From the NCBI RefSeq assembly GCF_000502835.1, contig NZ_AYVL01000012.1, positions 8,171 to 46,485 on the forward strand: DNA of 38,315 nucleotides, given 5' to 3'. Source of the DNA: Mesorhizobium sp. LSJC280B00 (GTDB lineage Bacteria > Pseudomonadota > Alphaproteobacteria > Rhizobiales > Rhizobiaceae). Shown piece by piece: positions 1 to 8,546 of the stretch; position 1 is the stretch's first letter; the number at the start of each line of letters is the position of its first letter. A program made the translations under genes and the position numbers. A model generated the notes under the pieces. The model searched no databases and was not told the DNA's origin. It saw only the letters and a program-made list of their open reading frames with translations.

Positions 1-2
1 TG

Positions 3-497
3 CAGAAGCATCCCGAGGTGGAACAGGTCAACCACGTCCACCATGCCGGCAATTCCTCCGGCATCGTCGATGGCGCGGCGGCCGTGCTGCTCGGCTCGAA
101 AAAGGCGGGAAAGACGCTCGGCCTCAAGCCGCGCGCACGCATCCGTGCGTTCGCCAACATCGGCTCCGAACCGGTGCTGATGCTGACCGGCCCCGTCGAC
201 GTCACCGAGAAGCTGTTGAAGCGGGCGAAGATGAAGCTGTCGGACATCGACCTGTTCGAGCTCAACGAGGCCTTCGCTTCGGTGGTGCTGCGCTACATGC
301 AGGCTTTCGACATTCCGCATGACCGGATCAACGTCAATGGTGGGGCCATCGCCATGGGCCATCCGCTCGGCGCCACCGGTGCGATGATCTTCGGTACGGT
401 GCTGGACGAATTGGAACGCCGCGACCTCAACACCGCGCTGGTGACGCTTTGCATCGGCGCCGGCATGGGCACTGCAACGATCATCGAACGCGTCTGA
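3..497 (+). CDS. fadA: Acetyl-CoA acyltransferase (thiolase), C-terminal part
   Basis: The last step of fatty-acid beta-oxidation: thiolytic cleavage of 3-ketoacyl-CoA. Only about the last 165 residues are present; the reading frame is open from base 3, so the gene begins left of the window and the nucleophilic Cys is not visible. Seen here are the thiolase C-terminal domain signatures: the His motif [15 protein letters not shown] and the second catalytic Cys in TLCIGAGMG, close to the end as in the family. The stop at 495-497 is 9 nt ahead of the fused hydratase/dehydrogenase gene, so the two form the usual two-subunit beta-oxidation operon. The family is certain; the symbol is by analogy, since biosynthetic and degradative thiolases look alike in this region. 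Confidence 0.9.
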   Translation, partial: QKHPEVEQVNHVHHAGNSSGIVDGAAAVLLGSKKAGKTLGLKPRARIRAFANIGSEPVLMLTGPVDVTEKLLKRAKMKLSDIDLFELNEAFASVVLRYMQAFDIPHDRINVNGGAIAMGHPLGATGAMIFGTVLDELERRDLNTALVTLCIGAGMGTATIIERV

Positions 498-506
498 CGG
501 AGAGAG

Positions 507-2729
507 ATGATGAGCTACACCAATTTCACCCTCGACATCGACGCCGACGGCATTGCGCTGGTCACCTGGGACATGCCGGACCGTTCGATGAACGTCTTCA
601 CCGAGGAGGTGATGCTCGAACTGAATACCATCGTCGACAAAGTGGCGAGCGATGCAGCGATAAAGGGCGCGGTGATCACCTCCGGCAAGGATACGTTCTC
701 GGGCGGCGCCGACATCACCATGCTGCAGAAGATGCTGGCGACCTTCGCCGCCGACAAGGCGAAGGACCCGGAGAAGGCGACCAAGGCGCTGTTCGACAAT
801 GCGGGCACCATGAACGGCCTGTTCCGTAAGCTGGAAACTTCGGGAAAGCCATGGGTTTCGGCGATCAACGGCACATGCATGGGTGGCGCGTTCGAATTGT
901 CGCTCGCCTGCCATGGCCGTGTCGCGGCCGATTCAGACAAAGTGAGGATGGCGCTTCCCGAAGTGAAGATCGGCATTTTTCCGGGCGCCGGCGGCACCCA
1001 GCGCGTGCCACGGCTGACCGACCAGCAGCAGGCGCTGCAAATGCTGACGTCCGGCCAGACGCTGTCGCCTCAGAAGGCCAAGTCGATGGGCCTGATCCAT
1101 GAGATTGCCGAGCCGGACAAGCTGGTCGAAACCGCCAAGGCGATGATCAGGAACGGCTTGAAACCGGTGGCGCCATGGGATGAAAAGGGCTTCAAGCTGC
1201 CCGGCGCCCCGATCTATTCGGTGGCCGGTGCCAATCTGTGGCCCCCGGCCATCGCCATTCTGCGCCGAGAGACCTATGGCAATTATCCCGCCGCTGCCGC
1301 CATCCTGAAATGCGTCTATGAGGGCCTGTTGGTGCCGTTCGACACCGCCTTGCGGATCGAGCAACGCTATTTCACCGAGATCATGCAGACCAGGGAAGCG
1401 GCAGCGATGATCCGTTCGCTGTTCGTGTCGCTGCAGGAACTGAACAAGGGCGCGCGCCGCCCGGCCGGTGTGCCGGAAACGAAGTTCAAGAAGATCGGCG
1501 TACTCGGCGCCGGCTTCATGGGCGCTGGCATTGCCTATGTGACAGCCAAGGCCGGCATTCCGGTGGTGCTGCTCGACCGCGACATGGAGTCCGCCGCCAA
1601 GGGCAAGGCGCATTCCGACAACCTGATCTCGGATCAGGTAAAGAAGGGCCGTGCCAAGCCGCAGGACAAATGTCAGTTGCTGTCGCTAATCACGCCGACG
1701 GCCGACTATGCGGATCTCGCCGGCTGCGATCTTGTGGTCGAGGCGGTATTTGAGGATTCGGCCGTAAAGAAGGGTGCCACCGAACAGGCCGAGGCTGTGC
1801 TCAAGCCGTCGGCGATCTTCGCCTCGAATACGTCGACCATACCGATTACATCGCTGGCCAGGAATTCGGCGCGGCCGAAGAATTTCATCGGCATCCATTT
1901 CTTCTCGCCGGTCGACAAGATGATGCTGGTCGAGATCATCCTCGGCAAGAAGACCGGCGACAAGGCGCTGGCAACCGCGATCGACTTTGTCCGTGCCATC
2001 AAGAAAACGCCGATTGTCGTCAACGATACGCGCGGCTTCTATGTTAATCGCTGCGTGCTGCGCTACATGTCGGAGGCCTACAAGATGCTGATCGAAGGTG
2101 TTCCGGCGCCAATGATCGAGAACGCGGCCAAGGCCGCCGGCATGCCGGTCGGTCCTTTGGCGTTGACCGACGAGACGGCGATCGACCTTGCCCAGAAGAT
2201 CATGAAGCAGACCATGCGCGACCTCGGCGACAAGGCGGTCGATCCGAAGCAGATGGCGCTGATCAACACGATGGTCGACACGCATGGTCGCTTGGGCCGC
2301 AAGAACGGCAAGGGCTTCTATGACTATCCGGCAAAACCGGCCAAGAAGAAGCTGTGGCCAGGCCTCAGGGATCTCTACCCGCAGCTGGCGCCGGAGCAGG
2401 TCGATTATGAGGAACTGAAGCAGCGGCTGCTGGTCACCATCGCGCTTGAGGCGGTACGGGTGATGGAAGAGGGCATCGTTACCGACCCACGCGAGGCCGA
2501 TGTCGGCTCGATCCTGGCCTTCGGCTTCGCGCCCTATACAGGCGGTGCACTGTCCTACATCGACGGCATCGGCGCGAAGAAATTCGTCAAACTCGCCAAG
2601 CGCCTGCAGAAGAAATACGGCACCGAGTTCAAGGCGCCGAAGCTGCTGCTTGATATGGCCGAGAAGGGCGAGACCTTCTACGAGCGCTTCGATCCCTATA
2701 CCAGGGACGAGGCCAAGGAGGCAGCCTGA
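507..2729 (+). CDS. fadJ: Fused enoyl-CoA hydratase / 3-hydroxyacyl-CoA dehydrogenase
   Basis: Trifunctional-enzyme alpha subunit, 740 aa, the usual length for FadB/FadJ. The N-terminal crotonase domain (about residues 1-300) keeps the oxyanion-hole segments and both hydratase glutamates, in [11 protein letters not shown] and [17 protein letters not shown]. The Rossmann NAD domain begins near residue 330 with [14 protein letters not shown], the dehydrogenase His is in [13 protein letters not shown], and a duplicated C-terminal dehydrogenase domain follows. It hydrates 2-enoyl-CoA and oxidises the 3-hydroxyacyl-CoA, handing product to the thiolase encoded just upstream. Two adjacent ATG codons (507, 510) follow a GGAGAGAG ribosome site, so the start is uncertain by one codon. 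No damage seen. Confidence 0.95.
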   Translation: MMSYTNFTLDIDADGIALVTWDMPDRSMNVFTEEVMLELNTIVDKVASDAAIKGAVITSGKDTFSGGADITMLQKMLATFAADKAKDPEKATKALFDNAGTMNGLFRKLETSGKPWVSAINGTCMGGAFELSLACHGRVAADSDKVRMALPEVKIGIFPGAGGTQRVPRLTDQQQALQMLTSGQTLSPQKAKSMGLIHEIAEPDKLVETAKAMIRNGLKPVAPWDEKGFKLPGAPIYSVAGANLWPPAIAILRRETYGNYPAAAAILKCVYEGLLVPFDTALRIEQRYFTEIMQTREAAAMIRSLFVSLQELNKGARRPAGVPETKFKKIGVLGAGFMGAGIAYVTAKAGIPVVLLDRDMESAAKGKAHSDNLISDQVKKGRAKPQDKCQLLSLITPTADYADLAGCDLVVEAVFEDSAVKKGATEQAEAVLKPSAIFASNTSTIPITSLARNSARPKNFIGIHFFSPVDKMMLVEIILGKKTGDKALATAIDFVRAIKKTPIVVNDTRGFYVNRCVLRYMSEAYKMLIEGVPAPMIENAAKAAGMPVGPLALTDETAIDLAQKIMKQTMRDLGDKAVDPKQMALINTMVDTHGRLGRKNGKGFYDYPAKPAKKKLWPGLRDLYPQLAPEQVDYEELKQRLLVTIALEAVRVMEEGIVTDPREADVGSILAFGFAPYTGGALSYIDGIGAKKFVKLAKRLQKKYGTEFKAPKLLLDMAEKGETFYERFDPYTRDEAKEAA

Positions 2730-2743
2730 CGCCGTCTTCGGCG
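2730..2743 (+). terminator. Weak hairpin after the fad operon
   Basis: CGCCG and CGGCG arms around a TCTT loop start one base after the dehydrogenase stop codon. No T-run follows directly, so this may only protect the 3' end of the mRNA or act with Rho. Confidence 0.3.
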
Positions 2744-2769
2744 GTGGACAAGATGGCGGCCAAGGGGTA

Positions 2770-2796
2770 AAACAGGGAAGGTATTTTTTCCTGTTT
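2770..2796. promoter_or_regulatory. Dyad, candidate operator of the S24-type repressor
   Basis: AAACAGG (2770-2776) and CCTGTTT (2790-2796) are exact inverted copies around an A/T-rich centre, and extending inward gives 9 of 10 matching positions per arm. It sits 15 nt upstream of the repressor start codon, in front of its ribosome site, where an autoregulatory operator would be expected. Binding is inferred, not shown. Confidence 0.45.
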
Positions 2797-2811
2797 CGAA
2801 GGAAGAGCAAG

Positions 2812-3456
2812 GTGCTCTCGCACGACCGCGTTTGGGCCGCCATCGACGCTCTTGCCGAGCGTTATTCGCTTTCGGCCTCTGGGCTGGCCAGGCGCGCTGG
2901 CCTCGACTCGACCGCCTTCAACAAATCGAAGCGGCTGTCCTCAGATGGACGGCCGCGCTGGCCGTCGACCGAATCGCTGGCCAAGATCATCGAGGCGACC
3001 GGCGCCTCGCTGGATGAATTTGCGGGGCTGGTCGAGGGTCGGGGTAATTCCGGCGCACTACCCGTGCAGAGATCGTCGGTGCCGCTGCTCGGCTTCGCCC
3101 AGGCGGGCGCCGGTGGCTTCTTCGACGACGCCGGGTTTCCAGCGGGGCAGGGATGGGACCTGATCGAGCTTCCGGCACGGGCAACCGAAACCTCCTATGC
3201 CTTGAAGGTCCAGGGCGATTCCATGCTGCCGCTCTATCGCAATGGCGATGTCCTGATCGTCGAGCCAGGGGCTACCATACGAAAGGGTGATCGCGTCGTC
3301 GTCAAGACCAATGCCGGCGAGGTGATGGCCAAGGTGCTCGACCGCCAGACACCGAGGTCGATCGCGCTGGTCTCCCTCAATCCCGATCACCCGGACCGCG
3401 ACATCCCCATGCGCGATGTCGAATGGGTGGCGCGGATTGTCTGGGCAAGCCAGTAG
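2812..3456 (+). CDS. LexA/CI-like transcriptional regulator with S24 peptidase domain
   Basis: A 214-aa repressor-like protein. Residues 1-75 form an HTH-type domain and residues 90-210 a peptidase S24 domain. The serine is Ser137 in VQGDSMLP and the general-base lysine is best placed at Lys174 in GEVMAKVL; the Ala-Gly pairs in FAQAGAGG (95-102) are where self-cleavage would fall in LexA and CI relatives. The frame is open far upstream inside the fad gene, but the GTG at 2812 is preferred because GGAAG lies 6 nt before it and homology begins there. The next gene starts 11 nt after its stop, suggesting co-transcription. It is not LexA itself: the N-terminus is that of a general XRE/CI-type regulator. 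Whether it responds to DNA damage cannot be read from sequence. Confidence 0.85.
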   Translation: MLSHDRVWAAIDALAERYSLSASGLARRAGLDSTAFNKSKRLSSDGRPRWPSTESLAKIIEATGASLDEFAGLVEGRGNSGALPVQRSSVPLLGFAQAGAGGFFDDAGFPAGQGWDLIELPARATETSYALKVQGDSMLPLYRNGDVLIVEPGATIRKGDRVVVKTNAGEVMAKVLDRQTPRSIALVSLNPDHPDRDIPMRDVEWVARIVWASQ

Positions 3457-3467
3457 GCGCGGGGCCG

Positions 3468-4307
3468 GTGCGTCTGCCTCACCTTGCCTTGGCTGTTCTG
3501 GCGATCCCGGCGATGGCCACGGCAATTGTCGCCGGCGGCCGCGCCGTCCAGAGCGAAAGCGGCGGCCCCTGGGAGCAAATCCAGGTCGGCGCTGAACCGC
3601 AGCCCGCCGCGCCGGCTACGTCGGCCATCCCGAAACCAGTGCCGGCCAAGCAGGCGGCGCATTCGAGGGCAATCGATCCAGAAATCGTGGTGCCGCCGCA
3701 GCTCGGTTCCAACGAGCTTGAACGGATAGAGCCGCGCGCCCCGTTGAGCGATCTGGCATTGGCCGGACCGCCCAAGCCGCCAAAAACGAAAATGCCCGAC
3801 GACTGGAAAGGCACGAAACTATTCCAGCCCGTCGCGTCGGCCGCCGGGGTCATCGAAGCAAAGGGCTATTCGATTGCGGTTTCCGGTATCGACATCGTCA
3901 AGCAGGAGGAGACTTGCACCGACGGCGGCGAGTCCTGGAATTGCGGCATTCGGGCGCGAACGGCCTTCCGCGCCTTTCTCCGCAGTCGTGCGGTGGTCTG
4001 TGCCGTGCCGCCCGAAGGCGGTCCTGATCTGATCGCCGCCGAGTGCCGGATCGGCAATCAGGATATCGGCCAATGGCTGGTCGAAAATGGCTGGGCGCGC
4101 GCCGCCAAGGGCGGCCCTTACGTAGAAGCCGGCGAGAAGGCGCGTGCAGCAAAAAAAGGCGTCTTCGGGCCGCCGCCGAGCGTTTCAGGCCTGCCGCCGC
4201 TCCCGGCTGCTGCGTCGCGATCCGCGCCTGTAGCGCCTAGCTCGATCCTGGAGGAGCAAGACGGCGTCCTCATGCCGCCAGCTGACCAGCCAGCGCCCGC
4301 TGAATGA
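3468..4307 (+). CDS. Exported/anchored SNase-fold protein, probably without nuclease activity
   Basis: About 279 aa from a GTG at 3468. A hydrophobic N-terminus ([19 protein letters not shown]) acts as signal or anchor, a Pro/Ala-rich linker covers residues 40-110, and a staphylococcal-nuclease-like domain covers about 115-235 (SGID, ETC...[19 protein letters not shown]), followed by a Pro/Ala tail. By eye, the positions of SNase Arg35, Glu43 and Arg87 hold Ala137, Lys145 and Asp187, so catalysis is doubtful although the fold and a likely Cys pair (150, 159) are kept. It follows the S24 regulator by 11 nt and overlaps the convergent lysK end by 38 nt. An in-frame upstream ATG/GTG is possible, but would overlap the regulator. 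Databases would call this a thermonuclease family protein. Confidence 0.75.
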   Translation: MRLPHLALAVLAIPAMATAIVAGGRAVQSESGGPWEQIQVGAEPQPAAPATSAIPKPVPAKQAAHSRAIDPEIVVPPQLGSNELERIEPRAPLSDLALAGPPKPPKTKMPDDWKGTKLFQPVASAAGVIEAKGYSIAVSGIDIVKQEETCTDGGESWNCGIRARTAFRAFLRSRAVVCAVPPEGGPDLIAAECRIGNQDIGQWLVENGWARAAKGGPYVEAGEKARAAKKGVFGPPPSVSGLPPLPAAASRSAPVAPSSILEEQDGVLMPPADQPAPAE

Positions 4308-5925
4308 GCTCGCGCGTTTCGGCGATGCCGTAGAGCGCGGCGAAGGAGCCGAAGCGCGGCCCGCGTTCCTGACCTATCAGCACCTGATAGATCATCTGGA
4401 AGAAGGCGACGGAGACACCGGGTCCGCCCTCCGGGCTCTGCTTGGAATGATCCTGGTAGCGCTCGATCTTGCGCGCAACATTGAGGGCAGCGTTCTGGAT
4501 TGCCTCGCTGTCGGCATCAGCCGGCAGCGCGGCGAGCGCTTCCGAAAGCTTGGTCAGCGCCTCGCGCTCGACCGCGTCGGCAGCACGGTACACTTTCGCC
4601 GGCTTCACGAAATCGTCGAAATAGCGGATGGCATATTCGGCCAGCCGGTCGAGCTCGGGATGGGTTGTCGGCGTCACACCCGGCGCGTGGCGCGAAATGA
4701 AACCCCACAGCACGTCCCTGTTCTGCGCATTCGAGGCGCTGACCAGGTTGAGCAGCAGCGAGAACGGAACCGGCAGGTCGACTGCCGGGGGATTGCCGTC
4801 ATGCATGTGCCAGACCGGATTGCCCAGCCGCTCCTTCCAGTCCTGCCTCTGATAGGCAGAGAGGAACGTGTAATATTCGTCTACCGCCTTCGGGATGACG
4901 TCGAAATAAAGCTTCTTCGCGGTTCGCGGGCGCTGGAACATATAAAGGCTAAGGCTCTCGGTCGGCGCGTAAGTCAGCCACTCGTCGATGGTCAGCCCAT
5001 TGCCCTTCGACTTCGAGATCTTCTGGCCGTTCTCATCGAGGAACAGCTCATAATTGAAGCCCTCCGGTGCCGGAGCATCGAGCGCGCGGCAAATCTGCCC
5101 GGCGAGCTTGACGGAATCGATCAGATCCTTGCCGGACATCTCGTAATCGACGCCGAGTGCTGCCCAGCGCATCGCCCAATCTGGCTTCCATTGCAGCTTG
5201 GCATGACCGCTGGTCACCGGCGTCTCGAAGCGCTCGCCGGTGTCCGGGTCGCGCCACACGATGGTGCCGGCGTCGAGCTTGCGCTCGTCGATCGCGACTT
5301 GCATGACGATGCCGGTCTTGGGATGGATCGGCAGGAAGGGCGAATAGCTCAGCGCCCGCTCCTCGCGCAGCGACGGCAGCATAATTGCCATCACCTTATC
5401 GAAGCGCTCGAGCATCTTGAGCAGCGTCGCGTCGAAGCGGCCGGAAGTATAATAGTCGGTCGAGGAAGCGAATTCGTAATCGAAGCCGAAACGGTCGAGG
5501 AAAGCGCGCAGCCGTGCGTTATTGGCGGCGCCGAAGGACGGATACTCATTGGAGAACGGGTCCGGTATCCTGGTCAGCGGCTTGCCGAGATAGGCGCGCA
5601 GCATGTCCTTGTTAGGCACATTGTCCGGCACCTTGCGCAATCCGTCCATGTCGTCGGAGAAGCACAGCAGCCGCGTCTTGACCTTGTCTTCAGTCAGCAC
5701 GCGGAAGGCGTGGCGCACCATAGATGTGCGCGCCACCTCGCCGAACGTGCCGATGTGCGGCAGGCCGGACGGGCCGTAGCCGGTCTCGAACAGCACCGTT
5801 TCCGGGTAGCCGCTGCTCGCGTAGCGGGCGACGATCTTGTTCGCTTCCTCGAATGGCCACGCCTTGCTTTCGGCGGCGGCGGCGAGGACTTCCGGGCTGA
5901 GATCGATCGGCTGTTGTTCGGCCAT
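4270..5925 (-). CDS. lysK: Lysyl-tRNA synthetase, class I
   Basis: Charges tRNA-Lys with lysine in the cytoplasm. The 551-aa protein is a class I synthetase, the archaeal-type enzyme used by most alphaproteobacteria in place of class II LysS. The HIGH-type motif is HIGTF at residues 57-61 and the KMSKS-type motif is KISKSKG near residue 300; the alpha-helical anticodon-binding region follows. The ATG at 5925 has AGGA 8 nt before it. The 3' end overlaps the convergent SNase-fold gene by 38 nt, with no room for a dedicated terminator. Confidence 0.95.
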   Translation of the reverse strand: MAEQQPIDLSPEVLAAAAESKAWPFEEANKIVARYASSGYPETVLFETGYGPSGLPHIGTFGEVARTSMVRHAFRVLTEDKVKTRLLCFSDDMDGLRKVPDNVPNKDMLRAYLGKPLTRIPDPFSNEYPSFGAANNARLRAFLDRFGFDYEFASSTDYYTSGRFDATLLKMLERFDKVMAIMLPSLREERALSYSPFLPIHPKTGIVMQVAIDERKLDAGTIVWRDPDTGERFETPVTSGHAKLQWKPDWAMRWAALGVDYEMSGKDLIDSVKLAGQICRALDAPAPEGFNYELFLDENGQKISKSKGNGLTIDEWLTYAPTESLSLYMFQRPRTAKKLYFDVIPKAVDEYYTFLSAYQRQDWKERLGNPVWHMHDGNPPAVDLPVPFSLLLNLVSASNAQNRDVLWGFISRHAPGVTPTTHPELDRLAEYAIRYFDDFVKPAKVYRAADAVEREALTKLSEALAALPADADSEAIQNAALNVARKIERYQDHSKQSPEGGPGVSVAFFQMIYQVLIGQERGPRFGSFAALYGIAETRELIQRALAGQLAA

Positions 5926-5980
5926 GATGCTATTCCTGCAACTTTGCCAGCATCCATGCCGGCAGCCGCATGCTCTAGAC

Positions 5981-6027
5981 CATGATCCCGAAAAGTGGAA
6001 CCCGGTTTTCGGGCAGCACCGTGATCA
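5981..6027. repeat. Dispersed intergenic palindrome (rhizobial type)
   Basis: CCCGAAAA and TTTTCGGG form a perfect inverted repeat around an 11-nt centre, with outer TGATC and GATCA arms. The wording (CATGATCCCGAAAAGTGGAA) matches, from memory, a very common short intergenic repeat of Mesorhizobium and relatives. It lies between the divergent lysK and TerB-like genes and could fold in RNA read from either side. Confidence 0.7.
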
Positions 6028-6171
6028 GGCAAGAAGATTAAGAGCCCCCGTCCCGATAGTCAGGATGGATCAAGTTCCAAGGCGTGATCGGAGCGCCAAC
6101 GATCGCGGCTGTTTTTCCTTGCGGCGCCGGTCCCTCGTTCCTAACTTCGGGACCGTCTCAAGGAGTTGTAA

Positions 6172-6582
6172 ATGCCATTGTCGCCACACGAAGCCATGAT
6201 CTACCTGATGGTCATCACCTCGGCGTCAGACCGCGACATGACCGACGTCGAACTGGCGCGGATCGGCGACGTCGTTCGATCCTGGCCGGTGTTTGAGGAT
6301 TTCAACCAGGAGCGGCTGGTCGAGGTCGCCCAGGCCTGCCAGAAAATGCTGCATGAAAAGGATGGGCTGGAGGGCGTCCTGGCGCGCGTCGCCGAGGCGC
6401 TGCCCGAACGCCTGCGTGACACCGCCTATGCCGCCGCCTTCGAGGTCGCAGCTGTCGATCTCGAAATGCGCCTGGAGGAGGTGCGCGTCCTGCAGCTCGT
6501 CCGCCGGGAACTCGACCTCGATGCGCTGACGGTCGCCGCCATTGCGCGAGCCGCCAAGGCCCGCCTTCGCACGCTGACCTGA
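6172..6582 (+). CDS. TerB-like (tellurite-resistance TerB family) protein
   Basis: A 136-aa all-helical protein. The TerB/DUF533-like pattern is visible: an acidic helix near residues 15-30 (SDRDMTDVELARI), a middle helix ending in a Leu-rich segment, and VDLEMRLEEVRVLQLVRREL near residues 97-116, the usual position of the second metal-binding acidic helix. The start is well supported by AAGGAG 7 nt before the ATG. It stands alone rather than in a ter operon, as is common for single-domain TerB proteins in rhizobia. Its role is unknown; the family is linked to membrane or metal-stress complexes, but nothing here shows tellurite resistance. Confidence 0.7.
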   Translation: MPLSPHEAMIYLMVITSASDRDMTDVELARIGDVVRSWPVFEDFNQERLVEVAQACQKMLHEKDGLEGVLARVAEALPERLRDTAYAAAFEVAAVDLEMRLEEVRVLQLVRRELDLDALTVAAIARAAKARLRTLT

Positions 6583-6596
6583 GCCGGCGGCCAAGC

Positions 6597-7448
6597 TCAG
6601 AAAAAACTGACGGGAAAATAGCGCAGATAGAACTCGGCGAACGTGCCTTTCACCGAGATTTCCTGCAGCGCGTAGTCGAAAGCGGCGGCCAGTGCCGGAT
6701 CGTCGGCCCTGGTGGCGATTGCCATGCCTGAGCCGAGATATTCGGGCGCCAGATAGGGGCCGCCGGCAAAGCGGCAGCAGCCCGCTGCATCCGAACCGCC
6801 GAGCCAGAAGGCGAAACGCATGCCGTCGCCGAAGGCGGCGTCGATCTTGCCGGCTTTCAGCTCGCCATAAAGCTCCTCCGGCTTTGCGAACGGGACGATT
6901 TGGACGTCGCCGAAATAATCGCGCAGCATCCGCTCGTGCGCGGAGCCGGCGATCACGCCGACACGCTTGCTGCGCAGCTTGTCGAACATTGGTTCGGTCA
7001 GCGCCTGTGTCTTCAGCATGATGAAGCGTGCCGGAAATTGCAGGTAGGAGCGTGAAAATGCGTATTTCGACCGCGACTCCGGCGTCGCGGCGATGCCGGC
7101 AATGATCGCTTCGCCCTCGCCTTTCCCGAGCGCACCTTCGAGCTCGGCCCAGGGCAGCGCCTGGATCTGGCATTTTTCGGCAATGCCGAGCTCGGCGCAG
7201 ATGGCGCGCGCCAGGTCGACATGGAAGCCCGACAGCCGGCCTGCCCCATCGAGGAAATTGAACGGCGGGAAATCCGTGGTGGTCAGGAATCGCAGCCGCG
7301 GCAGCATCGAAAGGTCCGGCTTTGGCAGCCGCTCCTTGGCGTCCCAGAACACCGGCACCTGCGGCTCCGCGGCGAGCGCAGCAACCGCAAGCGATTGCGC
7401 TCCGATCAATATCGAGATCAATGAAATGGATATGCGCCGAAACGCCAC
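6597..7448 (-). CDS. Orphan periplasmic solute-binding protein, family 3
   Basis: A 283-aa exported protein with a Sec signal peptide (about residues 1-26, ending AALAAEP) and a bacterial family 3 binding fold: TTDFPPFNFLDGAGRLSGFHVDL near residue 55, the hinge segment KRVGVIAGSAHE near 165, and a C-terminal lobe with DAAFGDGM. Such proteins bind amino acids or similar small solutes for ABC importers. No permease or ATPase gene is next to it, so it either serves a transporter encoded elsewhere or acts as a sensor. The start is GTG with GGAG 7 nt ahead. The tail is convergent with the TerB-like gene, and two palindromes sit in its promoter region. Ligand not predictable. Confidence 0.85.
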   Translation of the reverse strand: MAFRRISISLISILIGAQSLAVAALAAEPQVPVFWDAKERLPKPDLSMLPRLRFLTTTDFPPFNFLDGAGRLSGFHVDLARAICAELGIAEKCQIQALPWAELEGALGKGEGEAIIAGIAATPESRSKYAFSRSYLQFPARFIMLKTQALTEPMFDKLRSKRVGVIAGSAHERMLRDYFGDVQIVPFAKPEELYGELKAGKIDAAFGDGMRFAFWLGGSDAAGCCRFAGGPYLAPEYLGSGMAIATRADDPALAAAFDYALQEISVKGTFAEFYLRYFPVSFF

Positions 7449-7477
7449 GCGACGACTCCGTCCGGTCTTGCCCCGGC

Positions 7478-7511
7478 TTTCGTACGAAATAACAGGTTTT
7501 TGTACGAAAAA
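7478..7511. promoter_or_regulatory. Pair of GTAC-centred palindromes, candidate operators
   Basis: TTTCGTACGAAA (7478-7489) is a perfect 12-bp palindrome. TTTTTGTACGAAAAA (7497-7511) repeats its core with centres exactly 20 bp apart, two helical turns. A partial third copy (GTACGA) lies at 7519-7524. They are 30-75 bp upstream of the solute-binding protein start and about 210 bp upstream of luxR. A dimeric regulator could bind both on one face; which one is unknown. Confidence 0.45.
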
Positions 7512-7717
7512 AACACAGGTACGACGGTTTTTGGTTTCATCATTGCAATTTAGGGATATTGTTTAGTGAGTTTGCAAGTGACTGCGTGATGCCGGCTGAA
7601 GAGGAGCAGTAGGACGCACAGGGGAGGCAGCTTTGCAGTCCGGGGTTGATGGCGTGGTGCGGGTTGATCACTGCCATTGGCGTCAAGAGCGGAAGGCAAC
7701 ATGGGGTAGATGTTGCG

Positions 7718-8449
7718 ATGGGTCATTTCGATCGTACGCTGGAGTTGATAGATCAGTTGCAGCACGCCGGCACAGCCGCCGCCGTCTGCGAAAAGCTGCT
7801 GGGGGTAACAAGCGGGTTCGGGCTGACGGCGCTGATGGCCGGGACGGTTCCGCAACCTGGCACGCCGAGAAACCAGCAAAAGGACCATGTGCTGCTCTGC
7901 GACTGGCCGGCTGAATGGCTTGAGCGCTACGTCGCGCGCAACTACGTCGATCACGACCCCGTCGTCAGCCACATGAAGCAGCTTCAAGCGCCATTCCAGT
8001 GGCGGGAAGCATCTCAGGGCATCCGCATCGGCAAGAGCGGCGGCGAGGTGATGGGCGATGCCGGCGAATTCAAGCTGCGCGACGGGTTGGCCTTCCCGCT
8101 AATCACGCTCGATGGCCAGATCGTCATGGTGTCGCTAGGCGGCGAGGCTGTCGAATTGTCGAGTGCCGAGTTCGGGTTGGTGTCGCTGGTCTCGACTTAT
8201 GCGATTGGCCGCGCAATGCAGCTCCACACTATGGCGGGCAAAACCATCGATCATGTCGAATTAACGCCGCGTGAGCGCGAATGCCTGCAATGGGCTGCTG
8301 TTGGCAAGTCCGAATGGGAGATTTCACAAATTCTCGGCATTTCGGAACACACGTCAGAGAAACACCTTCTTAACGCCAAAAGCAAACTCGGTGCTGTTAA
8401 CCGGGTCCAGGCCGTCGCGGAAGCGATAAGGCGCGGCTATATTAACTAG
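7718..8449 (+). CDS. luxR: LuxR-family quorum-sensing regulator
   Basis: A 243-aa autoinducer-responsive transcription factor, standard LuxR/TraR length when started at the ATG at 7718 (upstream starts in the same frame exist but add non-conserved residues). The N-terminal acyl-homoserine-lactone pocket keeps Trp67, Tyr71, Asp80-Pro81 (EWLERYVARNYVDHDPVV) and Trp95. The C-terminal HTH begins LTPRERECLQWAAVGKS and has the EISQILGISEHTSEKHL recognition helix region. The luxI gene begins 98 nt downstream on the same strand, so this is its cognate regulator by position. The final codons sit inside a strong dyad that may be a terminator or a LuxR site. The symbol is generic; which named rhizobial homologue it is cannot be decided by eye. 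Confidence 0.92.
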   Translation: MGHFDRTLELIDQLQHAGTAAAVCEKLLGVTSGFGLTALMAGTVPQPGTPRNQQKDHVLLCDWPAEWLERYVARNYVDHDPVVSHMKQLQAPFQWREASQGIRIGKSGGEVMGDAGEFKLRDGLAFPLITLDGQIVMVSLGGEAVELSSAEFGLVSLVSTYAIGRAMQLHTMAGKTIDHVELTPRERECLQWAAVGKSEWEISQILGISEHTSEKHLLNAKSKLGAVNRVQAVAEAIRRGYIN

Positions 8450-8468
8450 GTCGGCCGCGCCGGCCTAG
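8446..8468. promoter_or_regulatory. 23-nt dyad between luxR and luxI: lux-box candidate or hairpin
   Basis: CTAGGTCGGC, a 3-nt CGC centre, then GCCGGCCTAG: arms are inverted copies with one difference that would be a G-U pair in RNA. It contains the luxR stop codon. Its centre is 90 bp before luxI, which would suit a site around -42 with a leader of about 50 nt. No T-run follows, which weakens the terminator reading. Confidence 0.4.
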
Positions 8469-8546
8469 AAATTCTTGCTTGCGTGATCGCGTAATTTTTT
8501 TGGGAAAGCACGGCCGTATCTTCCTATTGAAACTAGGAGACGGCAA

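Noticed and set aside
4447..5985. Long open frame antisense to lysK (512 codons)
   Set aside because: It mirrors a certain synthetase gene on the other strand; high GC and codon bias open such frames, and the translation is Arg/His-rich with no domain.
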